A stretch of DNA of 64,000 nucleotides from Cyanobacteria bacterium UBA3301 (GCA_002361485.1 DESZ01000006.1:143292-207291); one strand, 5' to 3'. Shown: positions 9,070 to 16,843, counted from the stretch's first letter. Notes: a model not told the origin generated them from the letters alone. Translations and numbers: made by a program.

Positions 9070-9285
9070 ATGGCAAAAGACGTAATTGAATTTGTCGGAA
9101 CAATAATAGAATCAATGCCAAATGCAATGTTCAAAGTAAAATTGGAAAATGATCACGAAATTTTGGCACACATATCCGGCAAAATCAGAAAAAATTTCAT
9201 AAGAATATTACCCGGAGACAAGGTTAGAGTTGAAATGACACCTTACGACCTGACAAAAGGAAGAATAACATTCAGATTGAAATAA
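9070..9285 (+). CDS. infA: Translation initiation factor IF-1
   Basis: A complete 71-residue IF-1, an S1/OB-fold protein that binds the A site of the 30S subunit during initiation. It begins [12 protein letters not shown] and contains the conserved N-A-M-F-x-[27 protein letters not shown] motifs. It heads the ribosomal cluster. The usual upstream partners secY, adk and map are absent: rimI lies upstream on the other strand. A weak GAGG ribosome site precedes the ATG. Confidence 0.97.
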   Translation: MAKDVIEFVGTIIESMPNAMFKVKLENDHEILAHISGKIRKNFIRILPGDKVRVEMTPYDLTKGRITFRLK

Positions 9286-9435
9286 TTCATTGTTAAAAAA
9301 TTGAATAGATGAGTAGTCAAAGTGTTTAGTAAGCCACATAAAATATACACAAAAACTACACTCGGTAATTAAGCTATTCAATCTTACAACCAAAAAGAAA
9401 ACACATCTCACAATTAAAATAAAAGGAAACAAAAA

Positions 9436-9549
9436 ATGAAAGTAAGATCATCAGTAAAGAAAATTTGCGAAAAATGCAAATGTATTAAAAGAAAAGGCAG
9501 AATTGCCGTAATTTGCGAAAACCCTAAACACAAACAAAGACAAGGGTAA
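9436..9549 (+). CDS. rpmJ: 50S ribosomal protein L36
   Basis: A 37-residue L36 beginning M-K-V-R-S-S-V-K. It is the zinc-binding (C+) form: Cys11, Cys14, Cys27 and His32 form the C-x2-C-x12-C-x4-H ligand set. AAAGGAAAC lies 8 nt before the ATG. It lies 150 bp after infA; that spacer is AT-rich and shows no ORF. Confidence 0.96.
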   Translation: MKVRSSVKKICEKCKCIKRKGRIAVICENPKHKQRQG

Positions 9550-9553
9550 CACG

Positions 9554-9644
9554 GAAGGCAAGAAGGCTGGATGCCAAGAAGGTAGGACTGTTACAAATAT
9601 AAGATGTAAAAGCTTGACCTCTTGACTCCATGACATCTTGACAT
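9554..9644. repeat. Spacer repeat family, copy 1 (91 bp, imperfect palindrome)
   Basis: The left part is built from GAAGGC-type words and the right part from CTTGAC-type words. Both are roughly 8-9 bp periodic, and the right part read in reverse complement resembles the left part at roughly 60% of positions. A copy of the same length and about 90% identity starts 182 bp downstream at 9736. The two copies fill the rpmJ-rpsM spacer (9550-9854), which holds no gene. Confidence 0.75.
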
Positions 9645-9735
9645 TTGAATCTTGAATTTGCGGAGATTAAAAATATACGGCAAATGGTGAGGAAGTATTT
9701 ATGCCTCATACCAAAAAAAATCTAACAATTGAATA

Positions 9736-9826
9736 GAAGGCAAGAAGGCAGGATGCCAAGAAGGCAAGCCTGTTACAGATATAAGATGTAAAAGCTTGAC
9801 CTCTTGACTTCATGACATCTTGACAT
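9736..9826. repeat. Spacer repeat family, copy 2 (91 bp)
   Basis: Near-identical to copy 1, differing at about nine or ten positions over 91 bp. It ends 28 nt before rpsM. A shorter related word (GAAGGC-GAGAAGGCAAGCC then GTTA) recurs at 12580 in the rpoA-rplQ spacer. Confidence 0.75.
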
Positions 9827-9854
9827 CTAAAAAGCCAAAGAAAAGGAGAAAAAC

Positions 9855-10220
9855 ATGGCAAGATTAGTAGGGGTAGACTTACCTCGTAACAAAAGAATGG
9901 AAATCGCCTTAACCTATATTTACGGTATCGGGCCGACCAGAGCTAAAAAGATTTTAGCAGCTACAGGTATTTCACCTGATTTAAGAACAGACGACTTAAC
10001 AGATGAAGATATTAAATTATTACGTAACGAATTATCAAATTACCACATTGAAGGTGATTTAAGACGTGAAGTAACAATGAACATCAAGCGTTTGCAAGAA
10101 ATCGGTTCATACAGAGGACTTCGTCACAAACGCAAACTTCCTTGCAGAGGTCAAAGAACAAAGACTAACGCAAGAACTCAACGCGGCAAAAAAGGCGCTG
10201 CAATCGCAGGTAAGAAGTAA
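9855..10220 (+). CDS. rpsM: 30S ribosomal protein S13
   Basis: A 121-residue S13 of normal length, in the head of the small subunit and contacting the P-site tRNA. Motifs include the N-terminal [23 protein letters not shown], the [25 protein letters not shown] block and a basic C-terminal tail. AAAGGAG is placed 8 nt before the ATG. Confidence 0.98.
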   Translation: MARLVGVDLPRNKRMEIALTYIYGIGPTRAKKILAATGISPDLRTDDLTDEDIKLLRNELSNYHIEGDLRREVTMNIKRLQEIGSYRGLRHKRKLPCRGQRTKTNARTQRGKKGAAIAGKK

Positions 10221-10254
10221 TAAGAAATTAAAAACAACATAAAGGAAAGTAAAA

Positions 10255-10641
10255 ATGGCAAGACCAAGAACAACAAAGAAAAAAGAAAAGAAGAACGTAT
10301 TGCAAGGGGTTGTACATATACAATCTACTTTTAACAATACAATTGTAACTTCTACCGACACTCAAGGTAATGCTATTGCTTGGGCAACAGCAGGTGCTTC
10401 AGGCTTTAAAGGAGCAAGAAAAGGCACTCCGTTCGCAGCACAATCCGCTGCTGAAATGGTAGCTAAAAAATCAATTGACCAAGGTATGAAAAAAGTTGAA
10501 GTTCATATCAAAGGGCCTGGTTCAGGTAGAGAAACAGCAATCCGTGCTATTCAAGCAGCAGGATTAGAAATTACGTTAATCAAGGATGTTACACCTATTC
10601 CTCACAACGGGTGCAGACCTCCTAAAAAACGCAGAGTATAG
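10255..10641 (+). CDS. rpsK: 30S ribosomal protein S11
   Basis: A 128-residue S11 of normal length, in the platform of the 30S subunit. Conserved blocks: [47 protein letters not shown], and C-terminal [13 protein letters not shown]. It follows rpsM by 34 nt, with a GGAAAG ribosome site. Confidence 0.98.
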   Translation: MARPRTTKKKEKKNVLQGVVHIQSTFNNTIVTSTDTQGNAIAWATAGASGFKGARKGTPFAAQSAAEMVAKKSIDQGMKKVEVHIKGPGSGRETAIRAIQAAGLEITLIKDVTPIPHNGCRPPKKRRV

Positions 10642-10860
10642 ACTGCGCGAGCCGGTGTGAAGTGCCGGTGTCGATTCACAAAAGTGAAACGAGCATGGCA
10701 CGGAACATTATGTAACCGCCGTTGTGAACAAAACGTAAGTGAAGTGAACGAAGCAATCTTTGATTGCACAGGCGGAAAGGTACATCGAAAATGGCGGGGG
10801 CTTGAGGATTTAGTCCATCCACAAACCATAGATGCCCCGCAAAAAGAAAAGGAGAAAAAA
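10642..10860. other. GC-rich structured spacer between rpsK and rpsD
   Basis: This roughly 210-bp spacer is markedly richer in G+C than its neighbours. It contains small hairpins (TTCAC-AAAA-GTGAA near 10673; GCAATC-TTT-GATTGC near 10753). The frame entering rpsD stays open from 10657, but the amino acids resemble nothing and the true rpsD start has its own ribosome site. The first 70 bp align with the segment after tRNA-Lys at 18486: TGCG-x2-AGC-x-GGTGTG-x-AG near the left, and an identical CGGAACATTAT at 10701-10711 and 18544-18554. Confidence 0.6.
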
Positions 10861-11463
10861 ATGTCTAGATACACAGGACCAAGTGAAAAATTATTCCGTA
10901 ATTACGGGGTAAAAGATTTATCAAACAGAAAGTTGACTTCATCTATGCGCCAAAATGCTTCAGGGCAACACGGTGCAGCAAGAAAAAAACTTTCTGAATA
11001 CGCTCTTCATTTAAGAGAAAAACAAAAAATCAGATTAACATATCTTGTTAGCGAAAAACAATTCGTAAGATATTATAACGAAGCTGCAAGAAGAAAAGGC
11101 GTTACAGGTACTATTCTATTACAATTATTAGAATCAAGACTTGATAACATCTTATTCAGAGCAGGATTTGGTATTACACGCAGACAAACAAGACAAATCG
11201 TTAATCACGGACACGTTCTTGTAAACGGTAAAAAAGTAGATATCCCGTCATACTTAGTAAGACCGGGAGATGAAATTACCGTAAAAGCAAGAAGTTCAAA
11301 ATATCTTCAAAGTGTATTGGAAATGATTGATTTAGCTTGCGCTCCGGCTTGGATGACAATAGATAAATCGGCATTGAAAATTACATTCGACAGAATTCCT
11401 GAAAGAGAAGAATTAGACCCAGAACTTAAGGAACAACTCGTTATCGAGTACTACTCTAAGTAG
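10861..11463 (+). CDS. rpsD: 30S ribosomal protein S4
   Basis: A 200-residue S4, a primary 16S rRNA binder and often an autoregulator of this operon. The start M-S-R-Y-T-G-P is the usual bacterial one and is preceded by AAAAGGAG; the open frame upstream to 10657 is rejected as spacer. The S4 RNA-binding domain is seen at about 92-150: R-L-D-N-I-L-F-R-A-G-F, R-x-x-R-Q-I-V-N-H-G-H-V-L-V-N-G-K-K-V-D-I-P-S. The N-terminal part has no zinc-binding cysteines, so it is the C-minus form. Confidence 0.97.
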   Translation: MSRYTGPSEKLFRNYGVKDLSNRKLTSSMRQNASGQHGAARKKLSEYALHLREKQKIRLTYLVSEKQFVRYYNEAARRKGVTGTILLQLLESRLDNILFRAGFGITRRQTRQIVNHGHVLVNGKKVDIPSYLVRPGDEITVKARSSKYLQSVLEMIDLACAPAWMTIDKSALKITFDRIPEREELDPELKEQLVIEYYSK

Positions 11464-11464
11464 G

Positions 11465-11542
11465 GAGGATAAGAAGATAGGACGATAGGAGTCAAGCAAT
11501 ATTTATTTTGTAAATAGCCTACCATCATATCATCTTACCTTC
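11465..11542. repeat. Imperfect palindrome in the rpsD-rpoA spacer (25-nt arms)
   Basis: The arm 11465-11489 (GATAAGAAGATAGG words) matches the reverse complement of 11518-11542 at 19 of 25 positions, around a 28-nt loop. The spacer as a whole (11464-11587) contains nothing else except the rpoA ribosome site (AGGAG). Confidence 0.65.
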
Positions 11543-11587
11543 AAACCTTCTAAATAATTGTTTTACAAAAACTAGGAGATAAAAATA

Positions 11588-12559
11588 ATGGAATTAAAAA
11601 TTAAATGTGTTGATACAGCAACAAATTCTGACGGTTCACAATACGGTAAATTCGTTATTGAACCATTGGAAAGAGGTTTCGGAACTACAATCGGTAATGC
11701 TTTAAGAAGAGTATTATTATCAAGTCTTGAAGGTACAGCAGTAACTTCAACAAGAATTGAAAGTATAACTCATGAATATACAGCAATTCCGGGAGTACAA
11801 GAAGATGTTATTGACGTTATTTTAAATTTAAAAGGTTTGGTTGTAAAAACCGATTCAAAAGAACCTCAACATTTAAGAATAGACGTAGATAAACCGGGAG
11901 CTGTATTAGCAAGCGACATTCAATTACCTGCCGGAGTTAAGGTTGTAAACCCTGACTGGCTAATTTGTACTGTGGCAGATGGCGGTTCATTCCACGCTGA
12001 TGTCATTGTAGAAACAGGTAAAGGATATGTTCCTCACGATGTTCCAAGAGATGCAAAAGGCGATGCAATTGATGTATTACCTATTGATGCTACATTCATG
12101 CCTATCAAACGTGTAAGCTACAATGTAGAAAGCACTCGTGTAGGGGATTCATTAGATTACGATAAATTGACTCTTGAAATTTGGTCAAACGGTTCTGTTG
12201 ATGTACAAAATGCTTTAAGTAAAGCTTCTAATTTATTAATTGAACACTTTATGCAAATTGCATCAATCACAGGTCAAGCATCAATGACTTCTATTCCGCA
12301 AATTGAGGAAGAAACAATCATTATTGATGAAGAACCAAAAATGACTATCGAAGAATTGGAATTGTCAGTTAGAGCATACAATTGCTTGAAACGTGCAAGC
12401 ATCAATTCTATGTCGGAATTGTTGAAGAAATCAGAACACGATTTATTAAACATCAAGAATTTCGGCAAAAAATCTTCTGATGAAGTAATCGAAAGATTAC
12501 ATCACTTCGGATTAGAATTAGCTCCTAACCCGATTGAAGAAGAAGATTTAATCGGCTAA
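11588..12559 (+). CDS. rpoA: DNA-directed RNA polymerase subunit alpha
   Basis: A 323-residue alpha subunit, close to the normal 310-330. The N-terminal dimerisation and assembly domain occupies about 1-230 (E-P-L-E-R-G-F-G-T-T-I-G-N-A-L-R-R-V-L-L-S near 24-44). After an acidic linker (E-E-E-T-I-I-I-D-E-E-P), the C-terminal domain at about 255-315 has the two helix-hairpin-helix elements: L-S-V-R-A-Y-N-C-L-K-R-A-x-I-N and L-L-x-I-K-N-F-G-K-K-S. It follows S4, as in most bacteria. Confidence 0.98.
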   Translation: MELKIKCVDTATNSDGSQYGKFVIEPLERGFGTTIGNALRRVLLSSLEGTAVTSTRIESITHEYTAIPGVQEDVIDVILNLKGLVVKTDSKEPQHLRIDVDKPGAVLASDIQLPAGVKVVNPDWLICTVADGGSFHADVIVETGKGYVPHDVPRDAKGDAIDVLPIDATFMPIKRVSYNVESTRVGDSLDYDKLTLEIWSNGSVDVQNALSKASNLLIEHFMQIASITGQASMTSIPQIEEETIIIDEEPKMTIEELELSVRAYNCLKRASINSMSELLKKSEHDLLNIKNFGKKSSDEVIERLHHFGLELAPNPIEEEDLIG

Positions 12560-12564
12560 TTATA

Positions 12565-12648
12565 GAGGGTAAGATGCCCTGAAGGCGAGAAGGCAAGCCT
12601 GTTATATTAAAGAAGCCTGACTTCAAACAATCTTGACATCTTGACCTC
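12565..12648. repeat. Imperfect palindrome in the rpoA-rplQ spacer
   Basis: The left part (GAGGGTAAGATG then GAAGGC words) and the right part (CTTGACATCTTGACCTC) are partly complementary, about 20 of 32 positions. The middle shares the word GAGAAGGCAAGCCTGTTA with the rpmJ-rpsM repeats, so it belongs to the same family. Confidence 0.6.
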
Positions 12649-12701
12649 AAAGTACATAAATCGACATTTAAAAGTCGACAAGATATAAAGGGAACATAAA
12701 A

Positions 12702-13130
12702 ATGAGACACCAAACTAAAAAACATACGCTATCGAAAGCACAAGACCAAAGAAAGGCCTTATTGCGCTCTTTAGCTACTGAACTTTTTGTTCATGGTGAA
12801 ATAACAACAACATTGGCAAGAGCAAAAGCTCTTAAACCGTATGCTGAAAAAGTTATCACTATGGCAAAGAAAGGTGACTTAAACTCTATCAGAAATGCAG
12901 CAAGATATATTTATAACAAAGAAACAGGTAAATATATGGATATGCAATCAGGTGAAGTTTTTGATGCACCTCAAAAAGATAAAAAACTCACTGCACAAAC
13001 AGTATTAAGAAAATTGTTTGTTGTTATCGGCAAAAAATATGCTGATAAAAAAGGCGGCTATACAAGAATATATCATATGCCTCCAAGACGCGGTGATGCT
13101 TCTGAAATGGCACTGATTCAATTGGTGTAA
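12702..13130 (+). CDS. rplQ: 50S ribosomal protein L17
   Basis: A 142-residue L17. The conserved N-terminus H-x-K-x5-S-x-A-x-x-x-A-L-L-R-S-L, the T-T-L-A-R-A-K-A-L-K-P-Y-A-E-K block, and the C-terminal G-G-Y-T-R-I-Y-x3-P-R-R-G-D-A-S-E-M are all present. It is about 20 residues longer than Bacillus L17, because of an insertion at about 68-90 containing Y-N-K-E-T-G-K-Y-M-D-M. It starts 40 nt after the palindromic element. Confidence 0.96.
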   Translation: MRHQTKKHTLSKAQDQRKALLRSLATELFVHGEITTTLARAKALKPYAEKVITMAKKGDLNSIRNAARYIYNKETGKYMDMQSGEVFDAPQKDKKLTAQTVLRKLFVVIGKKYADKKGGYTRIYHMPPRRGDASEMALIQLV

Positions 13131-13137
13131 TTTCAAA

Positions 13138-13947
13138 ATGCGATATGCTTTAAAAGTTCAATATATCGGCAAAAACTATTTAGGAAGCCAAATTCAATTT
13201 GAGGGTAAAACCGAAATAGGACCGACAATACAAGGCGAACTTGAAAAAGCTCTCAGTACATTGATAAATTCAATACGGAGCAACGCCAAACCCGAATTGC
13301 AAGCGCAAAAAGGGGCAAGCGGAGCACCGAATAACCGACGATTTAAAACAGTCTTTTCCGGAAGAACTGACAAAGGAGTAAATTCGTTGGGACAAGTTGT
13401 TCATTTTGATACCGACAAAGATATTGTTGCTTCAAAATTTGTCTATCAATTGAATGAAATATTGCCTAATGATATTTCGGTCAGTGATTTGAAAATTGTG
13501 GATGCAGGATTTCATGCACAGAAAAGCGCAAAAAGACGTCATTACAGATTTGAATTCATTAACAGAAGATACAAAAATGCGTTTGACGGCGATTTGATGA
13601 GAGTGAAATTCGAAGTAAATACGGATAGAATGCAAAAAGCACTAAATTATTTACTTGGTGAACACGATTTTTCAAGTTTTAAGAGTTCCGGTACGCTGAA
13701 CCCGAGCACAGTCTGTTTTATAGAAAAAGCTCAAGTCGAAAGACAAGGAGATAAAGTTATTATTAATATTGTAGGAAACAGATTTCTATATAATATGGTA
13801 AGAACAATCGTCGGAACCCTTTTAGAAATAGAAGGACATAATCTGGAACCGGAGCATATGCTAAAGGTTCTCGAAGCCAAAGACCGGCGGAAGGCCGGTC
13901 AAACAGTCAGTCCGTACGGATTGACATTAATGAAAGTAGAATACTAG
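13138..13947 (+). CDS. truA: tRNA pseudouridine(38-40) synthase TruA
   Basis: A 269-residue pseudouridine synthase acting on positions 38-40 of the anticodon stem. The catalytic motif G-R-T-D-K-G (75-80) contains Asp78; the usual position is about 52-60. The difference is an insertion at about 45-68 (R-S-N-A-K-P-E-L-Q-A-Q-K-G) with a higher GC content than its surroundings. Other TruA blocks are the R-R-x-Y-x-F near 137, the F-S-S-F-K-S-S-G, and the C-terminal N-M-V-R-T-I-V-G-T-L-L. It begins 7 nt after rplQ. Confidence 0.94.
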   Translation: MRYALKVQYIGKNYLGSQIQFEGKTEIGPTIQGELEKALSTLINSIRSNAKPELQAQKGASGAPNNRRFKTVFSGRTDKGVNSLGQVVHFDTDKDIVASKFVYQLNEILPNDISVSDLKIVDAGFHAQKSAKRRHYRFEFINRRYKNAFDGDLMRVKFEVNTDRMQKALNYLLGEHDFSSFKSSGTLNPSTVCFIEKAQVERQGDKVIINIVGNRFLYNMVRTIVGTLLEIEGHNLEPEHMLKVLEAKDRRKAGQTVSPYGLTLMKVEY

Positions 13948-14026
13948 AGGTGCAGATGTTTAGAAGATTGGAAGTTTAGCAGTTTCTGTATTGCTGAACC
14001 TCCAAACCTCCAAACCTCTAAACCTC
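13947..14026. repeat. Long quasi-palindrome in the truA-rplM spacer (35-nt arms, 10-nt loop)
   Basis: Arm 13947-13981 matches the reverse complement of arm 13992-14026 at 27 of 35 positions. The right arm is a run of near-identical 8-bp units (CCTCCAAA, CCTCCAAA, CCTCTAAA), and the left arm a degenerate complement. The element begins at the last base of the truA stop codon and ends 23 nt before rplM. It would form a long hairpin in the polycistronic mRNA. Confidence 0.8.
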
Positions 14027-14049
14027 CAAGATAATGGAGAAAATGCAAT

Positions 14050-14487
14050 ATGAAAACATATTCAGCAAAACCTCTTGAAGTAGAAAGAAAATGGTATGTA
14101 ATTGATGCTGAAGGCGAAACATTAGGTCGTCTTGCAGTTCGCGTTGCAGACATTTTAAGAGGTAAGAATAAACCTGAATATACTCCAAACGTTGACACAG
14201 GTGATTTCGTAATCGTTATCAATGCTGACAAGGTTAGAGTATCAGGTAAAAAAGAAACTGATAAAATCTATTTACACCACACAGGATATCCTGGTGGATT
14301 AAAAACAGCTTCATTCAAAGAAGTTATGGAGCGTGACCCTAGAATTGTTATTGAACATGCAGTTCGCGGTATGTTACAACATAACACTTTGGGTGCTGAA
14401 CAATTTACAAAATTAAAAGTATACGTTGGTCCTGAACACCCGCATGCAGCTCAAAAACCAATCGTATTAGAGAAGGAGGCTAAATAA
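14050..14487 (+). CDS. rplM: 50S ribosomal protein L13
   Basis: A 145-residue L13 of normal length, an early-assembling 50S protein. Motifs: [23 protein letters not shown]-x-H-x-G-Y-P-G-G-L-K and E-x-A-V-R-G-M-L. It overlaps rpsI by one base. A ribosome site AATGGAG lies just after the quasi-palindrome. Confidence 0.98.
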   Translation: MKTYSAKPLEVERKWYVIDAEGETLGRLAVRVADILRGKNKPEYTPNVDTGDFVIVINADKVRVSGKKETDKIYLHHTGYPGGLKTASFKEVMERDPRIVIEHAVRGMLQHNTLGAEQFTKLKVYVGPEHPHAAQKPIVLEKEAK

Positions 14488-14888
14488 TGGCAGATAATAA
14501 AGATATTATAATGGCTACAGGCAGAAGAAAGACCTCCATCGCTGTTGTAAAATTAGTAAAAGGTTCAGGCAGAATCTTTGTTAACGGCAAAACATTGAAG
14601 AACTATATCGGAAATCGTCCTGCAATTGAAATGTTAGTATATCGTCCGTTAGTTTTAACAGAAACTCAAGACAGATATGATATCAGAGTAAAAGCAGTAG
14701 GCGGCGGTGTTGTTGCTCAATGCGGAGCAATAAGACACGGCATTTCAAGAGCATTATTGAAATCTAATGAAGAATTCAGAAATGTATTGAAAGTTGAAGG
14801 TTTATTAACAAGAGACCCACGTGTTAAAGAACGTAAGAAATACGGCAGAAAAAGAGCAAGAAAACGTTTCCAATTCAGCAAACGTTAA
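14487..14888 (+). CDS. rpsI: 30S ribosomal protein S9
   Basis: A 133-residue S9, whose C-terminal tail reaches the P-site tRNA. Landmarks: [13 protein letters not shown] near 11-23, the [19 protein letters not shown] core, and the family-typical end K-R-x-x-Q-F-S-K-R. Its ATG overlaps the rplM stop, and AGAAGGAGG precedes it. It is the last gene of the cluster. Confidence 0.98.
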   Translation: MADNKDIIMATGRRKTSIAVVKLVKGSGRIFVNGKTLKNYIGNRPAIEMLVYRPLVLTETQDRYDIRVKAVGGGVVAQCGAIRHGISRALLKSNEEFRNVLKVEGLLTRDPRVKERKKYGRKRARKRFQFSKR

Positions 14889-14897
14889 TCGATATAC

Positions 14898-14930
14898 AAA
14901 CAGAACCGACCACTTGGTCGGTTCTGTTTT
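14898..14930 (+). terminator. Intrinsic terminator after rpsI
   Basis: Perfect inverted repeat AACAGAACCGACCA / TGGTCGGTTCTGTT around a two-base loop, followed by a T-run. It ends the ribosomal-protein operon. Confidence 0.92.
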
Positions 14931-14992
14931 ATTGTATGTTTGCCATACTATGACAACATTATCTTATTATTAGAATAGCTCCAATTTACAAA

Positions 14993-15574
14993 CTATTCAA
15001 AAGTTGTAATTTTACCATCCGGCGCAACAGTAAAATCAATTTGCCTTTCTGTGAATCCTGCAACTTGATCTTTAATAACGATTTTACCGCCTGTTAGCTT
15101 ACCGTTTTCATCATAAATCATTGTTTGCTCAAAATTACCGTTTTTATAAACAGTTGTTCTTGGCCCTGCATCAGTGTGAAGTTTACCGTCATTACCAATA
15201 AGCCCCTGATCATACACTTTGACACTTCCGCCATCTTTAGACGCATATTCTACCGGCGCACCCAAATGATACTGCCTCATACCAGTGTCCAAGTAGCCAA
15301 GATTTTCAAGTTCCACAGATGAAGATTGATTACCAAAACCTACAGGGCTGTTTGCCAGCAGCAGCTTTAGCGCTTTATGTGAACTTGGCTCATTTAATGC
15401 CTTGTCAATAATTTCCTGCGTCACTTTTCTTTGGGCATCTCCACCTTCAAATTTGTTCATTTTAATTTGAATTTTTTTTGGTGATTGTTGAATTTTGCCA
15501 CCCTCTTTCGCACTATCAGTTTTTAATGCTTCTAGTGCTTTGCTTAAATCACCATTAATACCATTCATTGACAT
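14993..15574 (-). CDS. Hypothetical protein (193 aa)
   Basis: I do not recognise this family. The N-terminal 60 residues are charged and probably flexible. The C-terminal half has short beta-strand-like stretches with the repeated pattern Y-D/K-N/E-G-x (V-Y-K-N-G-N-F, I-Y-D-E-N-G-K-L, V-A-P-D-G-K-I). No signal peptide or membrane helix is visible. It is monocistronic. The 20 bases before and including its start (GAAAGGAGATTATTATGTCA) are identical to those at the unrelated gene ending at 44826, which suggests a shared efficient leader. Confidence 0.7.
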   Translation of the reverse strand: MSMNGINGDLSKALEALKTDSAKEGGKIQQSPKKIQIKMNKFEGGDAQRKVTQEIIDKALNEPSSHKALKLLLANSPVGFGNQSSSVELENLGYLDTGMRQYHLGAPVEYASKDGGSVKVYDQGLIGNDGKLHTDAGPRTTVYKNGNFEQTMIYDENGKLTGGKIVIKDQVAGFTERQIDFTVAPDGKITTFE

Positions 15575-15703
15575 AATAATCTCCTTTCGTGTGTATACTC
15601 TCTAAGCACAAATCCGCTTACTTATATAATAAAAAATATTATATGCTTTTATTGCATATTTTTGAGAGATTTTTAACATTTTGTTACACTAAATAGCCAT
15701 ATA

Positions 15704-15738
15704 TTTCTCTAATTAGTTTATTAAACTAATTAGAGAAA
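15704..15738. promoter_or_regulatory. 35-bp near-perfect palindrome: probable operator of the XRE regulator
   Basis: TTTCTCTAATTAGTTTA (15704-15720) and its exact reverse complement (15722-15738) flank a single T. The palindrome ends 18 bp before the XRE-family gene and overlaps the expected -35 region of the promoter whose TATAAT lies at 15742-15747. That position fits autorepression. No T-run follows on either strand, so it is not an intrinsic terminator. Confidence 0.7.
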
Positions 15739-15741
15739 TAA

Positions 15742-15747
15742 TATAAT
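15742..15747 (+). promoter_or_regulatory. -10 box of the XRE regulator gene
   Basis: A perfect TATAAT sits 9 bp before the ATG, so the transcript would have at most a few leader bases and no Shine-Dalgarno. Confidence 0.55.
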
Positions 15748-15756
15748 CTATTAATT

Positions 15757-16068
15757 ATGAAATACCAAAAACTAATAAATACGAATATTAAAGAATTACG
15801 TATTAAACATGGTTTGACACAAGAAGAGTTTGCTGAAAAAATCGGTATAAGTATACAGGGACTTTCAAATTTGGAAAGAAACAGATATCAACCGACATCA
15901 GATACTATTGATAAAATATGCAAAAGCTTTAATCTTGCACCGATTGAACTATTATTAACAAACAGCAAAAGTGATGAATATTTAATCACAAATATTAATT
16001 CCATCTTGCGCAACTGTTCTAAACACAAATTAAAACAAATTTATGATATTATACGAATTCTACAATAA
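15757..16068 (+). CDS. XRE-family helix-turn-helix transcriptional regulator
   Basis: A 103-residue protein with a lambda-repressor/Cro-type HTH at about 10-66 (I-K-E-L-R-I-K-H-G-L-T-Q-E-E-F-A-E-K then G-I-S-I-Q-G-L-S-N-L-E-R-N). A short C-terminal helical tail (about 70-103) could dimerise. It most resembles stand-alone DNA-binding regulators such as those of plasmids or prophages, but no such genes are adjacent. The 35-bp palindrome immediately upstream is the likely binding site. Its neighbour across that palindrome, the 193-residue gene at 14993, is transcribed divergently and could be a target. Confidence 0.88.
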   Translation: MKYQKLINTNIKELRIKHGLTQEEFAEKIGISIQGLSNLERNRYQPTSDTIDKICKSFNLAPIELLLTNSKSDEYLITNINSILRNCSKHKLKQIYDIIRILQ

Positions 16069-16103
16069 AAAATGAAGCAGCTAAAAGAGCTGCTTCATTT
16101 TTT
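16068..16103. terminator. Bidirectional intrinsic terminator
   Basis: AAAAATGAAGCAGCT (16068-16082) and AGCTGCTTCATTTTT (16088-16102) pair around AAAAG. Both strands end in a T-run, so it can serve the XRE gene and the convergent TM2 gene. Confidence 0.88.
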
Positions 16104-16115
16104 AGAACACCTCAG

Positions 16116-16373
16116 CTACACTGTCCAAGTTAGAACTTTGCCATTTCCATCCGTAAATTGTGCTGTAGCAATCATAATTAAATCAATTACAGCCCAAATT
16201 CCCGTAATAAAGAATCCTAAGCCGAACAACCAACCTGTTAATAGTGTTATTAATAACATTGCAACGGCTGTTTGTGTTTTACCGACATAAAATCTGTGAG
16301 CACCAAATATACCTAAAAAGATACAAAATAATAAAGTCGCCAACCAAACTTTATTTAATTCTTTTCCTTCCAT
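16116..16373 (-). CDS. TM2-domain membrane protein (85 aa)
   Basis: A small protein with two hydrophobic segments (about 9-27 and 36-66). The TM2 signature is visible: G-I-F-G-A-H-R-F-Y-V-G-K, then a Gly-rich L-L-T-G-W-L-F-G-L-G and W-x-x-I-D-L-I-M-I. TM2 proteins are widespread and mostly of unknown role. A strong AAGGAGATG ribosome site precedes the start. Monocistronic. Confidence 0.87.
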   Translation of the reverse strand: MEGKELNKVWLATLLFCIFLGIFGAHRFYVGKTQTAVAMLLITLLTGWLFGLGFFITGIWAVIDLIMIATAQFTDGNGKVLTWTV

Positions 16374-16486
16374 AATACATCTCCTTCCTTTTGAACTTTA
16401 CAACTTATTTTATTATTTTATTTCACATTAGTCAATTCAAATGTTTTTTATTTATGTTTGTTATATAATAAACGCGAGGAAAAATT

Positions 16487-16843
16487 ATGTTAATGGAATT
16501 TTTATATTCAAAAATACACAGAGCAACCGTTACCGATGCAAATCTAAATTATGTCGGCTCAATAACAATTGATGAAGCTCTATTAAAAGCTGCTAATATG
16601 AGAGAATATCAAAAAGTTGAAATTCTTGATGTCAATAATGGCGAAAGATTTCAGACTTATATCATAAAAGGAGAGGCAAATTCCGGATGTATTTGTTTAA
16701 ACGGAGCCGCAGCGAGAAAAGTACAAAAAGGCGACAAAGTTATTATAGTAACATATGCCCAAATGGACGAAAGCGAATATTCTACTCATAAACCAACCGT
16801 AGTAATCGTTGATGAAAATAATAAAATCAAAGAAAAACATTAA
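16487..16843 (+). CDS. panD: Aspartate 1-decarboxylase precursor
   Basis: A 118-residue PanD, which makes beta-alanine for pantothenate and coenzyme A. The self-cleavage site G-S (24-25) gives the pyruvoyl group on Ser25, the same position as in E. coli. H-R-A-x-V-T-x-A near 11-18 and the C-x-N-G-A-A-A-R (71-79) region are conserved. The first Met gives this register; Met3 is an alternative. A GAGG site lies 10 nt upstream. panB and panC are not in the window. Confidence 0.94.
   Translation: MLMEFLYSKIHRATVTDANLNYVGSITIDEALLKAANMREYQKVEILDVNNGERFQTYIIKGEANSGCICLNGAAARKVQKGDKVIIVTYAQMDESEYSTHKPTVVIVDENNKIKEKH

Noticed and set aside
9286..9435. Small gene between infA and rpmJ
   Set aside because: Only AT-rich spacer with no start codon plus ribosome site and no coding signal.
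10657..10860. N-terminal extension of rpsD in the open upstream frame
   Set aside because: The extension would be spacer-like sequence unlike any S4; the canonical S4 N-terminus starts at 10861 with its own AAAAGGAG site.
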